64,000 bases of DNA, from assembly GCF_000719285.1 (NCBI RefSeq), contig NZ_JOFS01000001.1, positions 1-64,000 on the forward strand, read 5' to 3'. Made by a program: the position numbers and the translations under genes. Below the pieces are notes generated by a model that had not been told where the DNA came from, did no database searches, and was given only the letters and a program-made list of their open reading frames with translations. This stretch comes from Streptomyces bicolor (GTDB taxonomy: Bacteria > Actinomycetota > Actinomycetes > Streptomycetales > Streptomycetaceae). Shown here piece after piece: positions 1 to 9,160 of this stretch. Position 1 is the stretch's first letter. The number at the start of each line of letters is the position of its first letter.

Positions 1-155
1 GCGGTCCGGCAAGACCGCCCCTGACATGCCAGCAGCCAACTACACTCCCGACGATGCCTCTGACCAGGCCAGATAGCGAAACGCTGCTGGAGTACTAGGC
101 CCCGTTGACTATCGTTGCCTGATCACATGAGCGGGCGCGAGAGGCAGGCGAGGGC
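1..155. other. Left edge, no confident gene
   Basis: Two short open frames enter from the left edge: frame 2 is open to the TAG at 74-76 and frame 3 to the TAG near 96-98. Either could be the 3' end of a gene lying outside the window, but neither shows a recognisable motif. No terminator hairpin is evident before the gene starting at 156. Confidence 0.3.
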
Positions 156-525
156 GTGGCGGGGGCCGGGTGGATACGGGTGCCGGTCGGGGACGACTCG
201 GCGCGATGGGCCACGCGGGGGCGGACCCGGAAGGTTCTTCTGATCGTCCACAACGTGACTTCGGCGACCCGGCTGCTGGATGTGCTCCCGCTGTTCCACG
301 ACGACCTCCGGGTTCAGTTGCTCGCCACCTGCCCCGGGTCGTCGGCGTTCCGGGCGGGGATCGCGGAGTTGCTCGCGGACACGGGCGTGCCCGTGGTGCC
401 GTGGGAGCAGGCGATCGGGACACCGGTCGCGTTGGCGGTCTCGGCGAGCTTCGGCGGTCAACTCCGGGCACTTTCCGGTGTACTGACAGTCTTGTCGCAC
501 GGGGTCGGATACACTAAGAGGCTGG

Positions 526-557
526 CGACACCCGACACCCGACACCCGACACCCGAC
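526..557. repeat. Heptanucleotide tandem repeat (CGACACC, 4.6 copies)
   Basis: Four perfect copies of CGACACC run from 526 to 553, followed by a partial copy CGAC. The tract lies inside the coding part of the broken gene at 156-1982. The unit is not a multiple of three, so each gain or loss of a copy changes the reading frame. The frame switch in that gene occurs exactly across this tract. Confidence 0.9.
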
Positions 558-1038
558 GGTCGGCGAGCGGCAAGGGCGGTCGGAACCGGTCTTCGGGCTG
601 TCACCGGAGTGGCTGCTCGACGAGACCGGCAAGCCGATCGTCGACACCCTCGTCCTCTCCCATCCCGAGCAGTACGAGCGGCTGCGCACGGTCTGTCCGC
701 AGGCCGCGCCCACAGCCGTGCTCGCCGGGGACCCGTGCTGGGACCGCATGCTGGCGGCCCGCCCGTACCGCGAGCGCTACCGCCGCGCCCTCGGTGTGGG
801 CCGGGGTCAGCGCCTGATCGTCCTCAACTCCACATGGAACCCGGAGTCGCTGTTCGGCGACGGCGGCGGCGATGACGTACTGCCCTCCCTGCTGCCCCGT
901 CTAACTTCGGAGTTCCCCGCCGACGAGTACCGTCTCGCCGCCGTGCTGCACCCCAACATCTGGCTCGGACACGGCCCCGGCCAGCTCCGCGCCTGGCTCG
1001 ACCGCGCCCGGCGCGCGGGCCTCGCCCTGATCGACCCC

Positions 1039-1210
1039 TTGGACGGCTGGCGGCAGGCACTGATCGCCTCCGACGCCGTGATCGGCGACCACGGCTCGGT
1101 CACCTACTATGCCGCCGCCCTCGGTTGGACGGCTGGCGGCAGGCACTGATCGCCTCCGACGCCGTGATCGGCGACCACGGCTCGGTCACCTACTATGCCG
1201 CCGCCCTCGG
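1039..1210. repeat. Perfect 86-bp tandem duplication
   Basis: Bases 1039-1124 are repeated exactly at 1125-1210. Both copies begin TTGGACGGCTGG and end GCCGCCCTCGG, and both encode DGWRQALIASDAVIGDHGS in different frames. The 86-bp insertion shifts the frame and creates a TGA stop at 1147-1149. The lack of any mismatch means it is recent or an assembly artefact. Confidence 0.95.
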
Positions 1211-2043
1211 TACGCCGGTCCTGCTGGGTGCCGCGCCCCTGGGCGGCCTGGCCCCCGAGGCCCCGGTCCACGCCTTCGTACGCACGGCACCCCGCCTCGA
1301 CCCCGCGCTTCCCCTGCGCCCGCAGATCGAGGATCTCCTCGCCCACCACCAACCCTCGCCCGAACCGGCCGACTTCGTCAGCTCCGTCCCCGGCGAGTCG
1401 GCAACCCGTCTGCGGCGCCTCTTCTACGACCTGATCGGCATCCCCGAACCCGACGACCCCGCCCGCCTCGAACCCCTCCCATTGCCTGCGTACGAGCCCG
1501 CCGCGCACTCGGTGCCGCTGTCGGTGCACACCCGGCTCCTGGGCTCCGGCGAGGTCGCGGTCACCCGGTACGCGGGCCCGCACGCGGCTCCGTACGGCAC
1601 GGGCGAGGCGCACACGGCCGTCCACGAGGCCACCCGTGAGGTCGACCAACTCGTCATCGCCGACGTGGTGTTCAGGCACGGGCCCGCCGACGACCCACGC
1701 CTCGGATCCCCGGCCGACTGGACGACGGAGGTTCTCGACCGGCATCCGCACTGCGCCCTCGCCGCATACGTCACCGGCCCCCGGGCCTGCGTGCTCCGCA
1801 CCCGCGCCGGGGCGCTGCTGCGGCTGGTCGCCGGGCCCGGCGCGGACGCCGACCCCGCGGTGTACGCCTCGGCGCTGCATGCGTGGCTGGCGGCGGGCAA
1901 GGCACCGGAGGAGTTGTTCGGGCAGGGGCTGGTCGTCCGGACAGGGGCGACGGCCCACCCGGTGGACGTCCATCGGGCGTGACAGCCATTCCGGCCGTCC
2001 ATCGGATGTGACGGTCGCGCCGACCGTCCAGCGAACACGACGG

Positions 2044-4143
2044 TCACTCCGGCGTGACGCACCGCTCCCGCAGCACCCGCAGCCGCGCCACGTGATACGC
2101 GGCGTTCTCCCGCCCGAGCGCCGCGAGCGCCTCGTCGATCAGGGGCAGCGCGGCGTCGGACTCGCCGCCGTCGAGGCGGGTCTCGGCGAGGTCGGTGAGG
2201 GTGCGGGCGGTGTTGTAGGCCTCGCCGCTGTCGCGGAAGAAGCGCAGGGCGCGCTCCAGGCGCTCGGTCGCCTCGGCCCGGCGTCCGAGGCCGCGCAGGG
2301 CACGGCCTCGGTGGCGTTCCAGCAGGGCGCGGGCGCGCGGAAGGTCGGCGGCGCCCTCGTCGCCGGGGCCGATGGCGTCGAGGATGCCGTACGCCTCCTC
2401 GAAGCAGGTGTACGCCTCGGGGAACCGCCACTGCCGCAGCCGCAGCAGGCCGAGGAACTCGACGGCGGAGGCGTGGCCGCGCACATGCCCGGCGGCGCGT
2501 TCGTCGCGGGCGGCGGCGAGGGCCTCGGGTTCGGCCTCGTCCCAGCGGCGCAACTCGGTGAGGGAGTGGGCCAGTTGGGCGTGCAGGGCACCGGCCGTAC
2601 GACTGCCGGGGACCTGCTCGTCGGCGACGCGCGCGCCGGCCCGGAGCGCGGGCAGCAGGATCTCGTGGTGGCCGGCCTTCAGCTGGAGCGGCCACAGGGA
2701 CTGGCAGATCAGGAGCGCGGTGTCCAGGTCACGGAACTCCTCGGCCGCGTGCACCGCCTCCACCAGGCCGGGCGCCTCCGCGGCGAGGGCGGCGACGGCC
2801 GCGCCCCGGTCCGGGTAGGTGACCGGTGAGTCGGCGGACGGCACCCGCCAGCTCTCCGGCAGCGCCGCGCGGGCCGCGCCGACGGCCAGGTCGCGGTAGC
2901 CCTCGACGACCCGGGCGACCGCCGCCGAGCAGGCCGCGATGCCGTCGGCGGTGACCGCCATGCGCTCGGCGTGGGTGCGGACCGAGGGGCGGTAGCGGTA
3001 GCGGCCGGTTTCGGTGCGCTCCACGAGCAGCGCGTCGGCGAGGTCCTCCAGGAGCCCGGCGGCCGTCCCCTCGTCGAAGTCCGCGGCCCGCGCGGCGGCC
3101 TTGGCGTCGAGGGCGGGCCAGTCGCGCAGGCCGGCGAGTCGGTAGAGGAGGGCCGCGTCCGGCGCGAGCGCGCGGTAGGCGTCGTCGGCGGCGGCGTGGA
3201 CCGGGTCGCTGTCGGGCACGGCGGGGGCCTCCTGGCGCTCGGGCGGGGAGGTCAGCCGGGGTGCGGCCGCGCGCAGGGCGTAGGGCGAGCCGGCGCAGCG
3301 GTCGAGGACGGCGGGCAGTGTGGCGCGGGCGGCGCTGACCGCCGGTTTGCCGACCAGTTCGGTGAGCAGCCGCGTGGCGTCACGCCGGGCCAGCGGGCCG
3401 ACGGGAATCCGCAGCGCGTCGAAGCCGGTGAGCAGGCGGCGGGCGACGACGACCGTGAACACGTCGGGCGCCGAGGTCAGCAGCGGTCGCACCTGCGTCG
3501 CGGACCGGACGTGGTCGAGGACGAGGAGCAGCCGCCGGCCGGCCAGGCAGCGCCGGAAGAGGTCGGCGCGGTCGGTGGCGGCCGGAGGTATCTCCTCGTC
3601 CGGCAGCCCGAGTCGGCGCAGGAGCGTGCCGAGGACCGCGTCGGGGGTGAGGGTGTCCAGGTCGGCGTACAGCTGGCCGTCGGGGAAGCGGGCGGTCTGC
3701 CGCCAGCCCCAGTGGAGGGCGAGCGTGCTGGTGCCGATGCCCTGGGGGCCGTGGAGGAGGGCGAGCCTCGGGCGTCCCTCGAAGGGCCGGGTGGCTTCCT
3801 TGTCGAGGAGCTTCAGGGCCTGGTGACGGTCCGTGAATAAGCGGGGCGCGGTGGGAAGACACGGGCGGTCGAGAGCGCCGGGCGCCCCGGGAAGCCGTAC
3901 CCCTCGGGCGAACTGCGCCCATGAGACGGCGAGTTGAGGATCCATCCGGACGCGGTCGTGCACCAGGCGGGCCACGTCGTCCAGTTCGCCCGGTGTGGTG
4001 GGCGCGGCCACCTCGCGTCCCGCGATACGGCGCACGAGGCCACCCGCCGTCTCCCAGGCCCACTTGCCGGCTTCGTTCGCCATGCCCGATCCGACCGCTC
4101 CGAGGACCGCCGCGATCGCGCCCAGCGAGATCGGATCCACCAT
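2044..4143 (-). CDS. NB-ARC/TPR-type ATP-binding regulator with degenerate P-loop
   Basis: 699-residue protein of the streptomycete family that begins MVDPISLGAIAAVLGAVGSG. The ATG at 4143 is preferred over the ATG 48 bp upstream because this N-terminus matches the usual family start. An N-terminal segment rich in Ala and Gly (1-40) precedes a nucleotide-binding domain. The Walker A position reads GPQGIGTST (about 132-140), with Thr where the invariant Lys should be. A Walker B-like LLLVLDHV lies near 210. The C-terminal half is helical with paired-helix, TPR-like repeats (EAEPEALAAARDERA, ERLERALRFFRDSGE). Family members are thought to act as STAND-type signal or regulatory proteins. It is convergent to the broken gene upstream. 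Loss of the Lys suggests weak or no ATP hydrolysis. Confidence 0.75.
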   Translation of the reverse strand: MVDPISLGAIAAVLGAVGSGMANEAGKWAWETAGGLVRRIAGREVAAPTTPGELDDVARLVHDRVRMDPQLAVSWAQFARGVRLPGAPGALDRPCLPTAPRLFTDRHQALKLLDKEATRPFEGRPRLALLHGPQGIGTSTLALHWGWRQTARFPDGQLYADLDTLTPDAVLGTLLRRLGLPDEEIPPAATDRADLFRRCLAGRRLLLVLDHVRSATQVRPLLTSAPDVFTVVVARRLLTGFDALRIPVGPLARRDATRLLTELVGKPAVSAARATLPAVLDRCAGSPYALRAAAPRLTSPPERQEAPAVPDSDPVHAAADDAYRALAPDAALLYRLAGLRDWPALDAKAAARAADFDEGTAAGLLEDLADALLVERTETGRYRYRPSVRTHAERMAVTADGIAACSAAVARVVEGYRDLAVGAARAALPESWRVPSADSPVTYPDRGAAVAALAAEAPGLVEAVHAAEEFRDLDTALLICQSLWPLQLKAGHHEILLPALRAGARVADEQVPGSRTAGALHAQLAHSLTELRRWDEAEPEALAAARDERAAGHVRGHASAVEFLGLLRLRQWRFPEAYTCFEEAYGILDAIGPGDEGAADLPRARALLERHRGRALRGLGRRAEATERLERALRFFRDSGEAYNTARTLTDLAETRLDGGESDAALPLIDEALAALGRENAAYHVARLRVLRERCVTPE

Positions 4144-4223
4144 GCCGCGCACTCCCCCGTCCAAGACTCCGCGTCGCTCGCCGTGGATCAACCCTAGCGG
4201 CAGGCAGCGAAGGTGACGGAGGA

Positions 4224-4673
4224 TCAGCCCCGGTTGGCGCCCTTCGGGATCCCGTACGTCCGCTCGACGCGCAACCGGAGCACCAGCCGCCCGTCCCGCA
4301 CCATCGCCGCCCGGAAGTCCTCCCAGTCGGGGTGCTCGCCCAGGACGTCCCGGTAGAGGCGGACGAGTTCGTCGACCGTGGCGTCGTACGGGTCCCTCGC
4401 GACCGGCGTGAGGTCGGCCGTGCCTTCGGCCACGACGTAGGCGCTTCGGTCGGGGCTCGTGACGTGGTACGACGCCCTGGGGTCCCGGCGCAGGTTGCGG
4501 GTCTTGGCACGGTCGTCGGTGATCGAGACGCGGATGATCCGCTCGTCGGGGTAGTAGGCGTGGCTGACGTTCGACAGCTGCGGCCGGCCGTCGCGCTTGA
4601 GGGTGACCAGCACCCCGCCGTGGCCCTCGGAGAGCATCGCGAGCAGTGCGTTCTGGGTGGCGTCCTCAGTCAT
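4224..4673 (-). CDS. PPOX-class F420-dependent oxidoreductase
   Basis: 149-residue single-domain split-barrel protein of the pyridoxamine-5'-phosphate-oxidase-like superfamily. The N-terminal GHGGVLVTLKRDGRPQLSNV and following RNLRRDPRASYHV are typical of Streptomyces and Mycobacterium F420-binding PPOX proteins. The start is the ATG at 4673; earlier in-frame Met codons would extend it through the shared operator and into the TetR gene. It is transcribed divergently from the TetR gene at 4750, with two palindromes between them, so the TetR protein probably controls it. Its substrate cannot be told from sequence; members reduce diverse enones, biliverdin or xenobiotics. Confidence 0.85.
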   Translation of the reverse strand: MTEDATQNALLAMLSEGHGGVLVTLKRDGRPQLSNVSHAYYPDERIIRVSITDDRAKTRNLRRDPRASYHVTSPDRSAYVVAEGTADLTPVARDPYDATVDELVRLYRDVLGEHPDWEDFRAAMVRDGRLVLRLRVERTYGIPKGANRG

Positions 4674-4712
4674 ACCTGGGTCAACCCTGGCGTGCAGGCG
4701 AGGCATTCCCGT

Positions 4713-4751
4713 GTAGACAGTGTCTACGCGAAGATGGTAGACACTGTCTAT
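4713..4751. promoter_or_regulatory. Paired palindromic operator in the TetR/PPOX divergent promoter
   Basis: GTAGACAGTGTCTAC at 4713-4727 is a 7+1+7 palindrome. GTAGACACTGTCTAT at 4737-4751 is the same site with one mismatch. The centres are 24 bp apart, about two helical turns. The second site overlaps the ATG of the TetR gene (4750-4752), so binding would block both promoters and perhaps a leaderless or near-leaderless TetR transcript. The site size and arrangement are typical of TetR autorepression. Confidence 0.8.
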
Positions 4752-5346
4752 GCCTGTGCGTGAATCCGATACGGGGCTGCGGGCCCGACTGGTCGACGTC
4801 GGTGTGGATCTCGTGGCCCGGGAGGGCGCCCAGGCGCTCACCCTGCGGGAGATCGCCCGCCGGGCCGGCGTCTCGCACGGCGCCCCGCGTCGCTACTTCC
4901 CCACCCACCTGGAACTGCTCTCGGCCATCGCGCGCCGGGGGTTCGAGGACCTCGCCCACCGGGCGGCGTCCGCCGACGGCGCCGACGGCGACGGAGCAGC
5001 GGCGGGCCCGCGGGCCCGGCTGACCGCGCTGGGACGGGCCTACTTGGAGTTCGCGCTCGGCAACCGCGGCATGTACGAGCTGATGTTCCGTCATGACCTG
5101 CTGGAAAGCGGGCATCTGGGTCTGCGCGACACCAGCCTTCCCCTCTTCGGCCGTCTGGTGGACCTGGTCGGCCAGGTGCGTCCCGAAGCCGACGCCCGGC
5201 TCGTCGCGGGCGCACTGTGGGCCAATCTGCACGGGATCGCCCAACTGTGGGGCTGGGGAAGCCTCCAACTCGCCACGGACTCCGACGACTTCGCACCGCT
5301 TCTGCGTTCGGCCCTGGACGCGCACCTCGGACGGGAGAGCTCGTGA
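4750..5346 (+). CDS. TetR/AcrR-family transcriptional regulator
   Basis: 198-residue regulator. The N-terminal helix-turn-helix is LTLREIARRAGVSHGAPRRYF (about residues 30-50), followed by the usual helix 4 (THLELLSAIARRGF). The C-terminal ligand domain includes AYLEFALGNRGMYELMFR, common to TetR_C_33/WHG-type members. The ATG at 4750 is inside a palindromic operator and has no clear ribosome-binding site, which suggests a leaderless mRNA. Its stop overlaps the GTG of the MFS exporter by 4 bp (GTGA), so the two are translationally coupled. It most likely represses itself, the exporter and the divergent PPOX gene. Confidence 0.9.
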   Translation: MPVRESDTGLRARLVDVGVDLVAREGAQALTLREIARRAGVSHGAPRRYFPTHLELLSAIARRGFEDLAHRAASADGADGDGAAAGPRARLTALGRAYLEFALGNRGMYELMFRHDLLESGHLGLRDTSLPLFGRLVDLVGQVRPEADARLVAGALWANLHGIAQLWGWGSLQLATDSDDFAPLLRSALDAHLGRESS

Positions 5347-6692
5347 ACCCACGGCTCACCCTCGCCGGCAGCGTCGCCGGAGCCGTGATCGTCGCGCTCG
5401 ACGGCACCGTGCTGACGGTCGCCCAACCCACCCTGCGGCACGAACTCGGCGCCTCCTTCGGTCAGGTGCAGTGGACCAGCACCGGCTATCTCATCGCGGT
5501 GGCAAGCCTGTTGGTGTTCGCCGGGCGGCTCGGCGACCGGTACGGGCACCATCGGGTCTTCGGTGTCGGCATGCTCGGCTTCGGGGTCGCGTCGGCAGGC
5601 ATCGCACTGGCGCCGGGTATCGAGTGGGTGATCGGGCTGCGGGTCGCGCAGGGCGTGTTCGGGGCGCTGCTGCAGCCGGCCACGCTCGGGATGCTGCGGG
5701 TCGTGTTCCCGGCCGACCGGCTGCGGACGCCGATCGCCGTACGGACGGCCGCGATCGGGGTGGCGGCGGCTGCCGGGCCGGTCGTGGGCGGGGCGCTGGT
5801 GGCGGGGCCGGGCTGGCGGGTGGTGTTCCTGGTGAATGTCGTGCCCGCCGTCGTCTTCGGCGTGCTCGCCCTCGCCGTACTGCCCCCACGCACGGCCTCG
5901 CCCGCCCGGCTGGACATACCCGGCGCCCTCCTTCTCGCGGTGTCCCTGGCCTGCCTGGTCCACGCGCTCGTCGCGCAGCCGGGGTGGGTCTGGACCGCCG
6001 CGGTCGCCACGGTCACCGGGGCCGCTTTCGTCCGGCACGTGCGCCGTAGCGCGAGCCCCCTCCTGCCACCGGACGTCATTGGGTCACCGGCCGTGGGCTC
6101 GGCGCTCGGCATGCTGGTGGCGGCTTCGGCGGCGCTGTCCGGCAGCCTCTTCGTCGGCACGTTCCTGTTGCAGGGCGGGCTCGGCCTGGACCCGTTCCGG
6201 AGCGCGCTGGTCAGCCTGCCGCTGGCCGCCCTGATGGTGCTCGCGGCACCCACGTGCGCGGTGCTGCTACGCCGCGTCGGTGCCCGGCGGACGACCGCGG
6301 CGGCGATGGCGGTGCTCGCGCTGGGGGTCCTCGCCCTGTCCCGCGCGTCGGCGATACCGGTCCTGTGTCTGGCGTTCGCCCTGGTGGGAGCCGGGTTCGG
6401 CACGGTGATGGTGGCGGCGACCCATGTCGTCGTACGGGAGGCCGACGTCGCTTCGGCCGGGGTGGCGGGTGGGCTCCAGCAGACCGCGATGAACATCGGG
6501 CCGGTGCTGGGCGTCGCCGCCGCGACCGCGCTCATGGGAGCGGGCGGTGACCCTGAGCGGCCGCTCGGTGTCCTCGCCGGGCTCGCCCTGGCCGGTGCGG
6601 TACTGGGCCGTCGCCTGCCGGGACGGACCGGCGGGACAATCGACGATCATGGCCGATCGAAGGACCGTACACGTGTTCCTGCGCGACGATGA
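5343..6692 (+). CDS. MFS transporter, DHA2-like drug exporter
   Basis: 449-residue integral membrane protein beginning with the GTG that overlaps the TetR stop by 4 bp. A longer in-frame start would lie inside the TetR gene and is rejected. It has the MFS motif A region (GRLGDRYGHHRVFG) after helix 2, the first helix signature LDGTVLTVAQPTLRHEL, and the motif C-like GPVVGGALV, all found in drug:H+ antiporters of the EmrB/QacA group. About 12-14 hydrophobic segments can be seen. The pairing with a TetR repressor points to efflux of a small toxic compound; the substrate is unknown. Confidence 0.88.
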   Translation: MNPRLTLAGSVAGAVIVALDGTVLTVAQPTLRHELGASFGQVQWTSTGYLIAVASLLVFAGRLGDRYGHHRVFGVGMLGFGVASAGIALAPGIEWVIGLRVAQGVFGALLQPATLGMLRVVFPADRLRTPIAVRTAAIGVAAAAGPVVGGALVAGPGWRVVFLVNVVPAVVFGVLALAVLPPRTASPARLDIPGALLLAVSLACLVHALVAQPGWVWTAAVATVTGAAFVRHVRRSASPLLPPDVIGSPAVGSALGMLVAASAALSGSLFVGTFLLQGGLGLDPFRSALVSLPLAALMVLAAPTCAVLLRRVGARRTTAAAMAVLALGVLALSRASAIPVLCLAFALVGAGFGTVMVAATHVVVREADVASAGVAGGLQQTAMNIGPVLGVAAATALMGAGGDPERPLGVLAGLALAGAVLGRRLPGRTGGTIDDHGRSKDRTRVPARR

Positions 6693-6758
6693 GGTCAGAG
6701 GGCGTTCCCGCGGGGTATGCCGGAGCGCACCCTCGTCGTAGGCATTCGGAGGAGAGCG

Positions 6759-7991
6759 ATGGCACTGCTGACACAAGAGGTCGACCCGGGTGAGGTCGGG
6801 CTGGACGCGAAGGCACTGGACCGCCTCGACCAGTACTTCGCCCACTACGTCGACGAGGGGCGGCTGCCCGGCTTCCTGGTGTCCGTCGCCCGCGGTGGAC
6901 GCGTCGCGCACCTGACCACGCACGGCCACCGCGACCGCGCGGCCGGGCTGCCCGTCGAGGCGGACACGCTGTGGCGGATCTACTCCATGACCAAGCCGGT
7001 GACGTCGGTCGCCGCGCTGCTGCTGGTGGAGGAGGGCAAGCTGTCCCTCGACGACCCGCTCGACCGCCACCTGCCCGCCTTCGCCGAGCCTCGGGTGTAC
7101 GTCAGCGGATCCGGCGCCGACACGGTGACCCGTCCCGCCGACGGGCCGATAACCGTCCGGCACCTGATGACCCACACCGCCGGACTGACCTTCGCCTTCT
7201 ACCACACGCACCCCGTGGACGCCCTCTACCGCGACGCCAACCTGGAGGCCGCGGTGGTTCCGGGCTCCGACCTGGCCGAGACGGTCGACGTGTACGCGAG
7301 CCTGCCGCTGCAGTTCGAGCCGGGGACGCAGTGGAACTACTCGGTCGCCACCAACGTCCTGGGCCGGGTCATCGAGGTCGTGTCCGGGCAGCCGCTCGAC
7401 GAGTTCTTCGCGCAGCGGATCTTCGGGCCGCTCGGGATGACCGACGCCGGGTTCTGCGTGAGCGACGAACAGGCGGGAAGGCTCGCCGAGTTGTACGGCG
7501 AGACCGAGGGCGGCGGCATCGAGCCGATCCCCGGGCTTCCGCTGCGCGGCAGGCCCCGCTTCCTGTCCGGCAGCGGCGGCATGGCGGCCTCCGCACACGA
7601 CGTCCACCGGTTCATGGAGTTGCTGCGCCGCCGCGGCGAACTCGACGGCACCCGTCTCCTCTCCCCCGCGACCGTGGACCTGATGACCTCCAACCAGCTC
7701 CCGGGCGGCGCCGACCTGCGCGCCTTCGGCAGCCGTCCCGCCCATGACGAACCCGGCAACGACGGACTCGGCTTCGGCCTCGGCGTCTCCGTGGTGATCG
7801 ACCCGGCCCGTACCAAGGCCCCGGCCGGCCTCGGCACATACGGCTGGAGCGGGGTGGCGACCACGACGTTCTTCGTCGACCCGGGCCGCGACCTGACGGT
7901 GCAGTTCATGACGCAGGTGCGGCCGAGGACCTCGCACACGATGTTCCAGGACTTGAAGCGGCTCGTGCACGAGGCCGACACCGGGGCCTGA
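6759..7991 (+). CDS. Class-C beta-lactamase-like serine hydrolase
   Basis: 410-residue protein of the serine beta-lactamase/DD-peptidase fold (family S12). The nucleophile motif SMTK is at 76-79, the Tyr motif YSV begins at residue 194 (WNYSVATNV), and HTAG marks the conserved loop. The ATG at 6759 has a good ribosome-binding site (GGAGGA about 6750). There is no signal peptide, so the enzyme is probably cytoplasmic and acts as an esterase or amidase rather than a true beta-lactamase. It follows the MFS gene by 66 bp on the same strand and may be co-transcribed. Substrate unknown. Confidence 0.88.
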   Translation: MALLTQEVDPGEVGLDAKALDRLDQYFAHYVDEGRLPGFLVSVARGGRVAHLTTHGHRDRAAGLPVEADTLWRIYSMTKPVTSVAALLLVEEGKLSLDDPLDRHLPAFAEPRVYVSGSGADTVTRPADGPITVRHLMTHTAGLTFAFYHTHPVDALYRDANLEAAVVPGSDLAETVDVYASLPLQFEPGTQWNYSVATNVLGRVIEVVSGQPLDEFFAQRIFGPLGMTDAGFCVSDEQAGRLAELYGETEGGGIEPIPGLPLRGRPRFLSGSGGMAASAHDVHRFMELLRRRGELDGTRLLSPATVDLMTSNQLPGGADLRAFGSRPAHDEPGNDGLGFGLGVSVVIDPARTKAPAGLGTYGWSGVATTTFFVDPGRDLTVQFMTQVRPRTSHTMFQDLKRLVHEADTGA

Positions 7992-7996
7992 AGGCT

Positions 7997-9160
7997 CTAC
8001 TGGTCGACGCGCAAGGTGAACTCCAGCCCCTCCAGCGCGAGTTCGCGAAGCCACTCCTCCGAGCGGGCCGCCGTCCCGGCGGCCCGGTTCAGGCCCGCCG
8101 GCAGGGAGCCGTCCAGGATGTGGCGGACGCCGAGAGCGAGGGGGCGGGAGACACAGCGGGCCATCGCGCTCTCCTCCCTGTCCCCCACCAGGTCCAGGAG
8201 GTAACTGCCGGACCACGACTGCCCGGCCCCGCCGCGCACGTCCAGCGACACGGCGAGGACGACGCGGTCGCGGTCGGCGTCCGTGGTGGGGTAGGCGGCC
8301 GCCAACTCCTCTGCCAGAGCGGCGATTCGGGCGTCGTCACCGGTCTTCAGCTCCTCGAAGACGGCACTCCAGGCGCGCAGCCAGCCCTCCAGGCGCAGGG
8401 TGCCGCGTACGAAGGTCCGCGGCTTCCAGGCGGGCGGCAGTCCGTACTGCTCGACGAACGGCACGCTGTCGCGGTTGGGGTAGACCTCGAACGTCTCCCC
8501 GTCGACGACATGCCGCCGGGTCGCCTCCCAGGGCCGCTCGGCGACGGTCTCGGCACCGTCCATCAGGTAACGCGCCGGTGAGCGCAGGGCGCCCAGCACT
8601 CCTGCCGGTGCCCAGCTGAAGCGGTACCGGAAGTCGTTCGGGACCGCGGGGACACCACCGCAGTACGAGGTGAGGCTGTACGAGGCCGCCGTGTCACCGC
8701 CGATGCTCTCGCGGGCGCGACCGACGAGACAGTGGGCGAAGAGGTGGTCGATGCCCGGGTCCAGGCCCGCCTCGGTGAGGACGACGAGCCCGGCCGCGGC
8801 GGCCGCGGCCACCTGGTCGAGGACCGCTTGCGACACATAGCTGGAGCAGGCGAAGTGCGCCCGCTGCCGGACGCAGGCCGCCAGGATCCCGGCGTGCTCC
8901 GGCGCGGGCAGCATCGATACGACGATGTCGCCGGGCGCCAGTTCGGCCGTGAGCGCGGTCAGCGTGAACGCGCGGGGCTCTGCGCGCCCGGTGAGGCCCA
9001 GCCGGGCCAGGGCGTCGGCGGCGCGGCCCTCGGTGCGGTGCCACAGCCGTACGCGGTCGGCCGTGTCGCACAGCCGGGTCAGACCACTGCCGGTGGACAG
9101 CCCGGCGCCCACCCAGTGGACGGTGCCGCTCGCGGGCACCCTGCCGGCGTTGTCAGTCAT
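7997..9160 (-). CDS. Saccharopine dehydrogenase family protein (LYS9-like)
   Basis: 387 residues. An N-terminal Rossmann motif (VGAGLSTGSG, about 17-26) is followed by LPAPEHAGILAACVRQRAHF and a YVS motif, as in NADP saccharopine dehydrogenases (Glu-forming). TEAGLDPGIDHL is the family signature. The start is the ATG at 9160; its first 8 bp overlap the end of the preceding gene at 9153-10214, so the genes are co-translated. In the saccharopine pathway this enzyme type converts saccharopine to glutamate and 2-aminoadipate semialdehyde. It could instead act on another opine-like compound. Confidence 0.85.
   Translation of the reverse strand: MTDNAGRVPASGTVHWVGAGLSTGSGLTRLCDTADRVRLWHRTEGRAADALARLGLTGRAEPRAFTLTALTAELAPGDIVVSMLPAPEHAGILAACVRQRAHFACSSYVSQAVLDQVAAAAAAGLVVLTEAGLDPGIDHLFAHCLVGRARESIGGDTAASYSLTSYCGGVPAVPNDFRYRFSWAPAGVLGALRSPARYLMDGAETVAERPWEATRRHVVDGETFEVYPNRDSVPFVEQYGLPPAWKPRTFVRGTLRLEGWLRAWSAVFEELKTGDDARIAALAEELAAAYPTTDADRDRVVLAVSLDVRGGAGQSWSGSYLLDLVGDREESAMARCVSRPLALGVRHILDGSLPAGLNRAAGTAARSEEWLRELALEGLEFTLRVDQ

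Larger units (their letters stand above)
156..1982 (+). pseudogene. Broken gene of a streptomycete hypothetical family (glycosyltransferase-like)
   Basis: A single gene is split over two frames. The N-terminal part (VLLIVHNVTSATRLLDVLPLF, about residue 29 on) reads in the frame of the GTG at 156. The middle part (FGLSPEWLLDETGKP to DPLDGWRQAL) reads in the next frame from about 560. The C-terminal part returns to the first frame after 1125 and ends at the TGA at 1982. Removing one 7-bp unit near 526-557 and one 86-bp unit at 1039-1210 would restore a 577-residue ORF; the two insertions total 93 bp, so the end frames agree. From memory, relatives in other streptomycetes are often labelled 'translation initiation factor 2', a label the sequence does not support. 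The SHGVGY and GDHGSVTYYAAALGTPVLL segments resemble nucleotide-sugar or CDP-glycerol transferase folds, which is inference. An assembly error is the main alternative to true inactivation. Confidence 0.7.

Noticed and set aside
5217..5342. Longer start for the MFS exporter
   Set aside because: It lies inside the TetR gene in another frame. The GTG at 5343 gives the usual 4-bp coupled overlap.
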